Positions 16,363 to 24,384 of a stretch of 64,000 bases of DNA are shown here, piece after piece. Every line of letters starts with the position of its first letter. Within the stretch, counting starts at the first letter, position 1. The DNA is from Flavobacterium sp. A45 (GTDB lineage Bacteria > Bacteroidota > Bacteroidia > Flavobacteriales > Flavobacteriaceae). The notes beneath the pieces are model-generated. The model saw only the letters and a list, made by a program, of their open reading frames with translations, had not been told where the DNA came from and did no database searches. A program made the translations under genes and the position numbers. Where the stretch lies: assembly GCF_002001005.1 (NCBI RefSeq), contig NZ_MUNX01000151.1, positions 31,247-95,246 of the forward strand, in the 5' to 3' direction.

Positions 16363-17970
16363 TCATAGTACAATCATTTTTGCACTAAACTTGGTGTCAT
16401 TATAAACCACTTGTACAATATAAGTTCCAGAGGATAACATTTGATTTGTATTAAAACTCAAAATATCACCATCAACAGCATAAGCGCTTCCAAAAATTTT
16501 GGAACCTAAAATGGTATAGATATTCACCGTTACGATGCTATTTATAAAATTATAAAATTGAAGATTGATCTGGCTTGTAGTTACAGGATTCGGAAAAATT
16601 CTAACGAAATCGGTGTTCGGATAATAAATTGATTTGTCTGTTTTGAAAATGGGCAGTTTTTCAAAAGAGCCTCCCAAAACGGCATCAGATTGTGCTTCGG
16701 TCATACACAGCCAATCCTGCATGATGGTAGCATAGATCTGTCTAAAGTCATGCTGAAAAGGGATTTGATCATTGACAGTTGCCGTTTGGGGTAAATTTGG
16801 CGAAGTTCCAATCATTCCCGAAACAGGATTTGGCGTTCCTTCAACTGTTCCTCTGCCAGTGTTCAAGGCTGCGCCAAAAAAGAGTACAGGGGCGGCAGAA
16901 CCATGATCGGTTCCGGAGCTGTCATTACTCTTGATTCTGCGTCCAAATTCGCTAAAAGTCATTCCGGTAACGATATCCGCTTTTCCCATTAATTTCAGGT
17001 CTTCCTGAAAAGCACCAATAGCTTGTGACAGGATACTTAGATTTTCGGCTTGCTTGCCTAATGTTTTATCCGAATCCAAGACCTGATTCTCGTGACTGTC
17101 AAATCCTTTTGGGTGATTCACCACATAAATAGGGGTTTGCAATCCACCATTGATTAATTTGGCAACAATTTTCAGTTGATCTGCCAAACCATTTTTGTTG
17201 GGATAGGTTGGAGATTGTGGTTTCGGGACATTATACGCTTTTTGAATCGATTCTCTATAGGCGTTGCTCTGGTCTTTCATCAATCTCAAAAAAGTGAGCT
17301 CGTGACCATAATCGGAGTTGGGTGCAGGATCCGAAGTCTCATTGATTACATTCAATAAATCTTCTGGTTTTGGCACGCTATAAGCCATGTTTATTTTGGG
17401 ACCCTGTAGCGAAAAAGGCAATGTCGAACCTATTTGTATTGCCAATGGATCAGGCATATCGGCATTAGGGTAACTTGTTGGGAAATTTGGGTACACAGTG
17501 TCTAGTGCCCTTCCTAGCCAGCCCGATTGCAGCGATTTGTCACTATCGGATGCGGTGAACCAAATGTCGGTGGCTCTAAAATGGCTGTAACTGGGATTGG
17601 GATAGGAAACACCCTGTACAATCAACATTTTACCGTTGTTGTATAGCTGCTGCATTTCTTTCATGGCAGGATGTAAACCTGTAGTTTCATTGTAATGCAA
17701 AGGCAAAACATCGGTTTCTTTCATTAAAATATTGGAACGGGCGTTGGTCAATTCACTCCATTTGTCCCTAGGTAAAACAGTGTTTAGTCCATCATTTCCA
17801 CCATTCATTTGAATAATAACCAATATTTTTCCGCAACCAGCAGCAGCGCTGGCGAGTAACTGTAAACTTTCGCTCTCGATTTGTGACGAAGCCATGACAG
17901 GAATATGATTGAATACCAAGGGTATTGATGATGCAATAGCAGTTGTCTTTATAAATTTTCTTCTTTCCAT
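16363..17970 (-). CDS. DUF1501 protein with Tat-like signal and T9SS tail
   Basis: The 535-residue protein starts MERRKFIKTTAIASS, a twin-arginine-like leader followed by a hydrophobic stretch. The DUF1501 body (about 45-455) shows KILVIIQMNGGNDGLNTV, HYNETTGLHPAM, GVSYPNPSYSHFRA and DIVTGMTFSEFGRRI...GTDHGSAAPVLFFG, the last being sulfatase/alkaline-phosphatase-superfamily-like. The last 80 residues carry a T9SS domain (RIFPNPVTTSQINLQF, SSGTYIVQVVYND). DUF1501 proteins are almost always paired with DUF1800 proteins, as here, and are thought to act together on an extracellular substrate that is not known. Downstream partner order here is DUF1800 then DUF1501, 88 bases apart on the same strand. 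Confidence 0.9.
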   Translation of the reverse strand: MERRKFIKTTAIASSIPLVFNHIPVMASSQIESESLQLLASAAAGCGKILVIIQMNGGNDGLNTVLPRDKWSELTNARSNILMKETDVLPLHYNETTGLHPAMKEMQQLYNNGKMLIVQGVSYPNPSYSHFRATDIWFTASDSDKSLQSGWLGRALDTVYPNFPTSYPNADMPDPLAIQIGSTLPFSLQGPKINMAYSVPKPEDLLNVINETSDPAPNSDYGHELTFLRLMKDQSNAYRESIQKAYNVPKPQSPTYPNKNGLADQLKIVAKLINGGLQTPIYVVNHPKGFDSHENQVLDSDKTLGKQAENLSILSQAIGAFQEDLKLMGKADIVTGMTFSEFGRRIKSNDSSGTDHGSAAPVLFFGAALNTGRGTVEGTPNPVSGMIGTSPNLPQTATVNDQIPFQHDFRQIYATIMQDWLCMTEAQSDAVLGGSFEKLPIFKTDKSIYYPNTDFVRIFPNPVTTSQINLQFYNFINSIVTVNIYTILGSKIFGSAYAVDGDILSFNTNQMLSSGTYIVQVVYNDTKFSAKMIVL

Positions 17971-17984
17971 TTTTTATTTTTATT

Positions 17985-18056
17985 TTCTAAGTTGCTAAGC
18001 TTCGGAGTTTCTAAGAATCTTAGTGTATTTGCAACTTAGATTCTTAGCCACTTTAG
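17985..18056. repeat. TTCTAAG/CTTAG repeat cluster (family B)
   Basis: Short TTGCTAAG, CTAAGAATCTTAG and ACTTAGATTCTTAGCC units fill the gap between the DUF1800 and DUF1501 genes. TAAGAATCTTA is itself palindromic. Similar units recur at 36034-36063, 36170-36205, 40189-40231 and 40380-40414. Confidence 0.65.
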
Positions 18057-18058
18057 AG

Positions 18059-19900
18059 CTACATTAACTGATATTCGGCAAGCTCAACAATGGTTAGCAG
18101 TAAACTTCTTATTCTCGTTTTTACAATGGATTCGCTCATTTCGTTGGGATTGCTTTGATAGGATTTCCATGCGTTTGACCAATAATGATCAGAATCCTGA
18201 CCAGTTAAAAGCGTTTGTGTTTTAATTGCATTTTTGGCATTTAAACTTAAATCAATAGGCAATAAATAGCTGATGCATTCGCTCACCAATAAATTAGGGT
18301 CTTGGCAAGTAGCATTTGGAAATTGTTTGACAAAGGCAACTACATCAACTTCCATTCTGGTGGTTAATCCATTTTTTTCAATATCAAAACCATAAAAAAG
18401 ATATTCGATCAATCCATAACGTCTTTGAATTGAATTGGAATTGATCCAATATTCATGAAAAGAAGGTTTCTGATAAAAAGCTTGCCAACCTGCCACATTT
18501 GGAATAGATCCCATAGCTTGTTGCATATCGTACATGGCGTAATTGAAAGTATTCCAAAGATTGTATTGGGCTTCATAATTGGATGCATCGGCTACATTAT
18601 AGTTGAGGTTGAAAGTCCGCATCGTTCCTACAATAACATCCAACGGGGATTTGATGTAAACCCCACGATTAGCCATGTCATAAAAGTGTTCACTCTTGAA
18701 TAGTTTGTCTAAAACCGGTAAAATATTCCAATTATTGGTGACAAAATGCTGTGCCAAAGGAACTATTACATTCGCTTCTATATTGGCATCAATATCATAG
18801 TAAACAAAGAAACGATAGAGTCTGCGGCAAATGTATTCAGAAACGACTTTCGACTTAGAGAAAATCATATCGATAAATAAATCCAACTCTGCGGCACCAG
18901 TATTTGCAATCGCGGTATTGTTAAAGAATGATGAAAATCTTTTTGTGCTTGTGTCGTGCAGTCTGTCCACAAAATTGGTGGCTTCGGAAGTGGTATTCAA
19001 ATTTTGAACCCTCCATCCGGTAAGTACTTTGGCAGCTTGGATAACATCGGGTTCTCCATATTGACTGCCATCTTCTTTGCCCAAAGTGAAAAGTTCCATT
19101 ATTTCTCGGGCAAAATTTTCATCGGGTGCCGATTTAGTATTGGCTTGATTGTTCAAATAAAACATCATCGCTGGTTGGGTAGCCATGTTGCGAATCAAGG
19201 ATTTGTAATTTCCTGTGGCATTATCGCGAAACATTTTCATGTATTTATAACAAATACGAGCCGAATTGGTATTGCAAAATTCATTGGAAGATTGTTTTAC
19301 AAATTCAAAATCTACAGGTATGAAATGATACCAAAAAAGGGTCATTTTTTCTCGAATGGTGATGTCTTGATTAAAGGCAAGTCCCAATGACCATGAACTT
19401 AAACCCGAAGTACGATTGCTATTGGTATCACCACCCAAGTCATTGGTCGCAAAGGCATCATTGGTCCAATCGGCACCGTAGGGAAGCCCATTTTCGTCTG
19501 GTTTTTCATTGTTATAATGATTTACTGGAGGTGCAGGAGGAGTGTTGTCAACGTTTAAGATGAGATCAACGGCTTGCGTCATTGAAAGCCCCAGTAAAAT
19601 ATCTACATCCGATTTTTTGAAACCATAACCGGTTCGCCTCAATAAATGCAAGATTTCTGGAGTTGACCATGTGCCTGTGTAAGGTGCTAGACCGCTGGTT
19701 ACATTCGTAACTCTTTCGGTTTCTGAGCCCGGTTTTCCAGTTACTTCTTTTTTGGGGTTGGTCAAAGAGGAATAACGGCGTCCATTGTATATTTTGCGCG
19801 AGTATTTTTCGAATAAAGGATCTTTTTCTTGGGCATTTACCAATAACCTTTTCAATAATTTGGTAAATAAAGCGCGCCGAGTCAGAGTAATGTTTCCCAT
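18059..19900 (-). CDS. DUF1800 protein
   Basis: The 613-residue protein has the DUF1800 signature order. EILHLLRRTGYGF (about 85) corresponds to the AxRFLxRxTFG start, REKMTLFWYHFI (about 185) to the WxNHF motif, and NEFCNTNSARICYKYMKMFRDNA to the following block. DENFAREIMELFTLG (about 258-272) is the NENYARELMELFTLG hallmark. DVIQAAKVLTGW and KSPLDVIVGTMR complete it. No classical signal peptide is visible; the N-terminus is basic. It precedes the DUF1501 gene on the same strand, the usual pair. The biochemical function is not established. The domain call is secure, the role unknown. Confidence 0.92.
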   Translation of the reverse strand: MGNITLTRRALFTKLLKRLLVNAQEKDPLFEKYSRKIYNGRRYSSLTNPKKEVTGKPGSETERVTNVTSGLAPYTGTWSTPEILHLLRRTGYGFKKSDVDILLGLSMTQAVDLILNVDNTPPAPPVNHYNNEKPDENGLPYGADWTNDAFATNDLGGDTNSNRTSGLSSWSLGLAFNQDITIREKMTLFWYHFIPVDFEFVKQSSNEFCNTNSARICYKYMKMFRDNATGNYKSLIRNMATQPAMMFYLNNQANTKSAPDENFAREIMELFTLGKEDGSQYGEPDVIQAAKVLTGWRVQNLNTTSEATNFVDRLHDTSTKRFSSFFNNTAIANTGAAELDLFIDMIFSKSKVVSEYICRRLYRFFVYYDIDANIEANVIVPLAQHFVTNNWNILPVLDKLFKSEHFYDMANRGVYIKSPLDVIVGTMRTFNLNYNVADASNYEAQYNLWNTFNYAMYDMQQAMGSIPNVAGWQAFYQKPSFHEYWINSNSIQRRYGLIEYLFYGFDIEKNGLTTRMEVDVVAFVKQFPNATCQDPNLLVSECISYLLPIDLSLNAKNAIKTQTLLTGQDSDHYWSNAWKSYQSNPNEMSESIVKTRIRSLLLTIVELAEYQLM

Positions 19901-20091
19901 AAAAGATGATTTCTGATTTTAGTTTTATTTTGTATGACAAAATACTAACGGCAAATATATAGAAATCGGTATGAGAGGAATACAAAATGCGACAAAACAC
20001 GTAGTTTTACGTGAGTAATAAGAAAAAACTGTAATATTAATAAGAGACGTATCGATAATTAGATAGTATCGTTTAAAGTGTATTTGCCTTT

Positions 20092-20901
20092 TTACATTGG
20101 AGTTGTAGAGAAAGAAGTGTCTTTTATTGTATATCTAATCTTAACCGTGTTTGATGCTTTCAAAACAATTGAGTTTGTATAATAAGTGTTCAAAGTACCT
20201 CTGTCATTATTCACTATTTTGAAATAAATTGATTTGCCTGCGATTGAGTTTTTATTAGACCAATAGAATGTTGCGTTTTTACTTTTAGAGCAAGAGGCGC
20301 TTGGGCCATATAATACTCCATTTACATAAGTTGTAATGGTAACTATATTTCCAGAATTACTCCCGACAATATCTTCTGTAGTAAACAATGCAATAAAACG
20401 GCTATTATAAGTTCTCATTGGAATGCTTACATTTTGGACTGTACCTGGTAAAATAGTATAATTTACCGGATTTGTACTGGTATAAAGGGCATAAGGATTA
20501 CGAGCTTTTAGATTTGCGATTGTTGTTGTAAAAGACTCTGAAATGGGAACTTGAGCCGTTTCTAATCTTTCGGTTTCTGTGGTTTTAGAAGAAGCTGTAA
20601 ATGAATTATTTCCGATCATTACTGCGTCCATGAAAAATTTTGTGTCTGCTCCAGTGGTTCCATTAGCAACTAATGTAAAATCAGTAGTGCTTATGTAACC
20701 ACCGCTATGGGCTGCCACAATTTGCATTTCACTAATCCAGGCAAACAAAGAACCTCTTTGCACATTTTTACCAGTAGTAGAAGGGGTAAATTCATTTTCA
20801 GTAGAAATGGATACCAAAGTGGTTTCTATATTTATATCATCCTCAATTGAACAGGATGATAATGCTGTCAGAAATACAGTAATCAACAGTATCTTTTTCA
20901 T
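20092..20901 (-). CDS. lipoprotein of unknown function, paralogue of the next gene upstream
   Basis: The 269-residue protein has a lipoprotein signal (lipobox LSSCS, Cys17). The mature part contains STTGKNVQRGSLFAWI, TKFFMDAVMIGNNSFTASS and NYTILPGTVQNVSIPM, which line up by eye with TTTNKNTNRGTIPTTI, TKFLIDNVSSGANVFTAKA and DIILGTPQEIIFPL of the neighbouring lipoprotein at 20980. The two therefore form a tandem paralogous pair. Beta-strand-rich composition suggests Ig-like or pilin-like surface domains, but no family is identified. The genes are 78 bases apart on the same strand and probably co-transcribed. Confidence 0.75.
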   Translation of the reverse strand: MKKILLITVFLTALSSCSIEDDINIETTLVSISTENEFTPSTTGKNVQRGSLFAWISEMQIVAAHSGGYISTTDFTLVANGTTGADTKFFMDAVMIGNNSFTASSKTTETERLETAQVPISESFTTTIANLKARNPYALYTSTNPVNYTILPGTVQNVSIPMRTYNSRFIALFTTEDIVGSNSGNIVTITTYVNGVLYGPSASCSKSKNATFYWSNKNSIAGKSIYFKIVNNDRGTLNTYYTNSIVLKASNTVKIRYTIKDTSFSTTPM

Positions 20902-20979
20902 TGTTTTTTCAAGTTGTAATAGACTACCGCTTTTTGTTAGCGGTAGTTTCGGATGTTAAATCCTCATCAGTATTACTTT

Positions 20980-21870
20980 TTAGTTGCTTATTTCTGTCCA
21001 AGCTGGTATGGTAAATGTACCATAGTTAATGGATTCTGTTAATCCTTCACTAGTTATGGTTATTTTGGCGGTAATTCCTGTAGATTCTAGTATTGCAATG
21101 GTTTTTTCAAATGTTTTTTCTAAAATGGTACCAGCAGCATTATTATAAATATTTACAATATACTTTATGTAATTTCCCTTTACTGCACTATCATCATTCC
21201 ATACAGCTATAACACTTTTATTTCCAGTAAGATCAATAGTTAGCGATGGTGCAAGAGAAGCATTACTAGTATCAAATCGTTGTGCAATTACTTCAACCTT
21301 ACGACCACTAGCCGTTAATAATGATTCTGTTTCTACAGTACCAATTATTCTACCGTGATTCGTTAGTAATGGGAAAATAATTTCTTGTGGGGTTCCTAAT
21401 ATAATGTCCATTCCTACTATAGCTTCATATTTTGCATAAGGAACTGCATCTCTTTCTCCTTTTATCATGGCATCAGTAGTAGCATCATTTGTATAGTTAT
21501 AAGGAGCTACTGTTAATTTAGGAAGTCCTGTTGTTGTTGCTTTAGCAGTAAAAACATTCGCTCCAGAAGATACATTGTCAATCAAAAATTTTGTTTCACC
21601 ACCAGAAGCTACCAAATCAAATACGGTTTGATTTGCTGGTATTCCGGGATTGGTATTCACTACATCTACAGTAATACGGTTGATGGTGGTTGGAATGGTT
21701 CCTCTGTTTGTATTTTTATTTGTTGTAGTTGGAAAAGCATCTTTGCCTACATCGAATTTAGCTGTTACTGAGCCTTTTTTTAAACCTGTTGTATCTCCAG
21801 GAGAATTATTGTCATGTGAACATGATACAATGCTAAAAGCTATTATAGCTGATAAAATAATTTTTTTCAT
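20980..21870 (-). CDS. lipoprotein of unknown function, first of a tandem paralogous pair
   Basis: The 296-residue protein has a lipobox (FSIVSCS, Cys17) after a short signal peptide. Shared blocks with the gene at 20092 (NRGT near residue 53, TKFLIDNVSSGANVFTA near 88, and a GRIIGTV strand corresponding to SRFIALF) show common descent with moderate divergence. The C-terminal half has alternating strands (KVEVIAQRFD, SVIAVWNDDSAVKGNYIKYIV, quoted in parts). It is probably an outer membrane lipoprotein. A 492-base gap lies upstream, leaving room for its own promoter. No function can be assigned. Confidence 0.75.
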   Translation of the reverse strand: MKKIILSAIIAFSIVSCSHDNNSPGDTTGLKKGSVTAKFDVGKDAFPTTTNKNTNRGTIPTTINRITVDVVNTNPGIPANQTVFDLVASGGETKFLIDNVSSGANVFTAKATTTGLPKLTVAPYNYTNDATTDAMIKGERDAVPYAKYEAIVGMDIILGTPQEIIFPLLTNHGRIIGTVETESLLTASGRKVEVIAQRFDTSNASLAPSLTIDLTGNKSVIAVWNDDSAVKGNYIKYIVNIYNNAAGTILEKTFEKTIAILESTGITAKITITSEGLTESINYGTFTIPAWTEISN

Positions 21871-22362
21871 AATTTTTTAATTTTAATTGTTAGTGACACT
21901 TTTTGGTAGAAGGGAGAAACTAATTGATTGTTTTTTTAATTGTCAAAAATTGGTCCTGTTTTTATTTTAGACTTATTTGATGTATTAAAAGTAGAGGTAT
22001 CTAATGTTTAAATAAGATGATCTAGGCTAAAAATTCTTCAATAAAGCTCATTTATTAATCTAGATTAAGTTTTTTTTATCTGTTGTAAGACAAATAAATA
22101 CGTCAAAATACATTATTTATTAAAATTAATGTGTTTATTACTACTTTATGTAAAATGAAAGTAAAAACTCCTTTTCTGAAAGGACAAAAGAATTTATGAA
22201 GAAAGCGGAGGTTTTGTTAATGAGTAATTGCTTTGCCAATTTACTCACGTTTGTCTGAAATATTCAACCCTAACGATGGCAGAAATAGACAAAATTTTAG
22301 GATTATTCTAAAGAGTAAAGAAGTAATCAGATTTAGGGTTTAATAAACAGTACTGAACTGTG
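21871..22362. other. 492-bp intergenic gap with no supported gene
   Basis: The stretch is AT-rich. It contains a 14-base perfect palindrome TTAATCTAGATTAA at 22055-22068 that could be a regulator site. A short open stretch on the minus strand around 22190-22260 could be the remains of a gene, but it has no start and no recognisable family. Nothing else was seen. Confidence 0.5.
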
Positions 22363-22938
22363 TTACTTTTTAAACTGTCGGGATTTTATTTTGCTTAGAA
22401 ACTCTGGGGTAACAGTAATGTAAGAGGCGATGTATTTTTGAGAAATTTGATAAGCCAAATCTGGAAAACTAGTAATAAATTTATCATAACGTTCCTCTGC
22501 AGTCAGCAACAAATTGTCTTTTATGCGATCTGTAGCATCCGCCAAAACTTCGCAAATCATCAATCGGAAATATCGTTCTAATTTTGGAATGGCTCGAAAG
22601 AGTTTCTCATAGTTTTCGATACTTAATAACATGATTTCTGAATCAGCGAGTGTTTTTAAATGAAAATGGGACGGAACTTGATTGTGAAAACTTTTAAAGT
22701 CGGTAATCCAACGACCGGGTGTTGCCAATCGAATCACCTTTTCTATTTTATTATTGTCTGAAAAAAAACCACACAAAGCGCCTTTGGTTACAAAATAAAA
22801 ATAGTGACATGTTTCCCCTTCCTTCAATAAAAAAGTTTTCGCTTTATAATTTTTGATTTCCAACAAAGTCAAAATATATGCTTGCTCTTCAGGGTCGAGT
22901 GTAATGTGTTTGGCAAACTCTTTTAAAAGTAAATTCAT
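22363..22938 (-). CDS. Crp/Fnr-family transcriptional regulator
   Basis: The 191-residue protein has an N-terminal cyclic-nucleotide-binding-like beta roll (about 25-115: KTFLLKEGETCHYFYFVTKG, ADSEIMLLSIENYEKLF), a dimer helix (about 118-145) and a C-terminal helix-turn-helix (SQKYIASYITVTPEFLSKIKSR, about 165-187, quoted in parts), the usual IAxxLxxxxExLSRxR recognition segment. The conserved Arg-Ser phosphate-binding residues of cAMP-binding CRP are not evident, so cAMP may not be the ligand; Bacteroidetes carry many such ligand-unknown members. It precedes the three-gene envelope operon by position but is downstream of it in transcription (70-base gap). Confidence 0.87.
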   Translation of the reverse strand: MNLLLKEFAKHITLDPEEQAYILTLLEIKNYKAKTFLLKEGETCHYFYFVTKGALCGFFSDNNKIEKVIRLATPGRWITDFKSFHNQVPSHFHLKTLADSEIMLLSIENYEKLFRAIPKLERYFRLMICEVLADATDRIKDNLLLTAEERYDKFITSFPDLAYQISQKYIASYITVTPEFLSKIKSRQFKK

Positions 22939-23007
22939 AATTTTGAATTTGTTTTACCAAAGTTAGGGTTATTTTTGTGCTGATTTTTAAATCATTACGA
23001 TTATTAA

Positions 23008-24378
23008 TTATAACCCAATTTTGGCCATAACTGCCATTAAATTTTTCCCATCTTTTGTCTTCAAATGAGCTTCAAAAAGACCTAAGTTGTTTTCTTCAGT
23101 AAGATCAATCGTTAGAGTTTCGAATGATTTTATAAACTTCAGATTGTTGTTTTTAGCAATAATAAAACGCCAATCTTTAGCGCCAAGTTTGTCAAAATGA
23201 ATTTGTAAATAGCCAATTTTTGGAATCGAACTTTTCAAAACTCTATTTTTTAAAGGATTTGCCTGAAAGTTTATAACATTATTATTGATGAAAGCTTTTG
23301 TATGTGCCAAAGGAAAATTGACAAAAACATTATGACCGTCAATGGCATTTTGACTTTTTAGGTAATTAAAAACCTTTTTCGAATTGGTCGTTTTCATTGA
23401 GAAGTAAAAAGAAGGTTCACGGCTAGTATGGATAACTACTTTTTTTATGGGATTAAAATCATCATCATAGCCGTAACTGATCGCCGAATCTTTCTTTTCA
23501 ACTATTTCATTTAGCAATAATTCTGTTTTGCTTGGGTTGTTTGCTAAAATTGAATCCAAATCAAAACCAATCATTTTGCTGATTTTTACTGAATTTTCAG
23601 TAATGAATTTTTGATTCCGAATCATTTCAAAATCAAAACCCAATGCAAATAAGGTATTTGGATTTTGGGTAAATTGCCATTCTTTTTGAAACTTAGATTT
23701 GAAATGTAATTGTCCGCCAACTGTTATTTCGTTCTCTTCCAATGTCAGGTTCAGAATTCCATCTTCTTCCAGCAAATTGTTTTTTTTGATCCAAAACGTT
23801 ACCGCATTGGAGGTGGCGATTATTTTTTCTGTTTTTTTGGCATCCAAAAAATGATTTTTCAAGAACAAATCTTCGGCTGTTTTTATGGCAATTTGCTTTT
23901 GTTTTTCAGCAATGTTCGAAACCAGAATTTGGTTGGAAAACTTAATAATATAAATCCCTAAAGAGTTGGAATAATATCCAATAAAGTGACTGTTTAGTTT
24001 TGTTTTTGAAAAATGAGAATTGATTATTGCTTTTTCAAATGCAGCCTCGTTTTTTATTTTTAGGTTAACAAACCATTGTGCTATAGGTTGGTTTTCAATG
24101 TGAAAAAAAGCCAAATAATCAGGTGTTTTTATTCCAAAATCAGAAAGGTCGGTTTTCTTTTTTGTTGGAGTAGTTCCCCATTCGGAAGGATTTTTTAGGT
24201 ACGAAAAAACAAAATGGTTCCGTGTTTTTTTTACATCAACCATCGCAATGGCATCGGCATTTTGAGAAACACATTTTTCGTCAAAATTTTTATGAAATCC
24301 ATACCAATACAAAAAAGCCATACTCCCAATGGCAACAAGGAGTATGGCAATTCTGTAAAGATTTTTTTTTGTACTCAT
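23008..24378 (-). CDS. membrane-anchored protein of unknown function (third gene of envelope operon)
   Basis: The 456-residue protein has one N-terminal transmembrane helix (about 7-26, LYRIAILLVAIGSMAFLYW) and a large periplasmic part that begins NADAIAMVDVKKTRN. This opening, a statement-like pADAxAxVDV strand followed by long alternating strands, resembles DUF3352/DUF4836-type proteins in layout, but I cannot name the family with certainty. The sequence contains no recognised catalytic motif. It lies six bases after the 670-residue gene, so these are clearly one operon. Shared features with that neighbour (an opening with xxPxxA/NADA, then repeated short paired-strand units) suggest remote homology. 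Confidence 0.7.
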   Translation of the reverse strand: MSTKKNLYRIAILLVAIGSMAFLYWYGFHKNFDEKCVSQNADAIAMVDVKKTRNHFVFSYLKNPSEWGTTPTKKKTDLSDFGIKTPDYLAFFHIENQPIAQWFVNLKIKNEAAFEKAIINSHFSKTKLNSHFIGYYSNSLGIYIIKFSNQILVSNIAEKQKQIAIKTAEDLFLKNHFLDAKKTEKIIATSNAVTFWIKKNNLLEEDGILNLTLEENEITVGGQLHFKSKFQKEWQFTQNPNTLFALGFDFEMIRNQKFITENSVKISKMIGFDLDSILANNPSKTELLLNEIVEKKDSAISYGYDDDFNPIKKVVIHTSREPSFYFSMKTTNSKKVFNYLKSQNAIDGHNVFVNFPLAHTKAFINNNVINFQANPLKNRVLKSSIPKIGYLQIHFDKLGAKDWRFIIAKNNNLKFIKSFETLTIDLTEENNLGLFEAHLKTKDGKNLMAVMAKIGL

Positions 24379-24384
24379 TTTGGA

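Noticed and set aside
18956..19390. 144-residue frame opposite the DUF1800 gene
   Set aside because: It has no recognisable motif and lies fully inside a conserved coding gene on the other strand.
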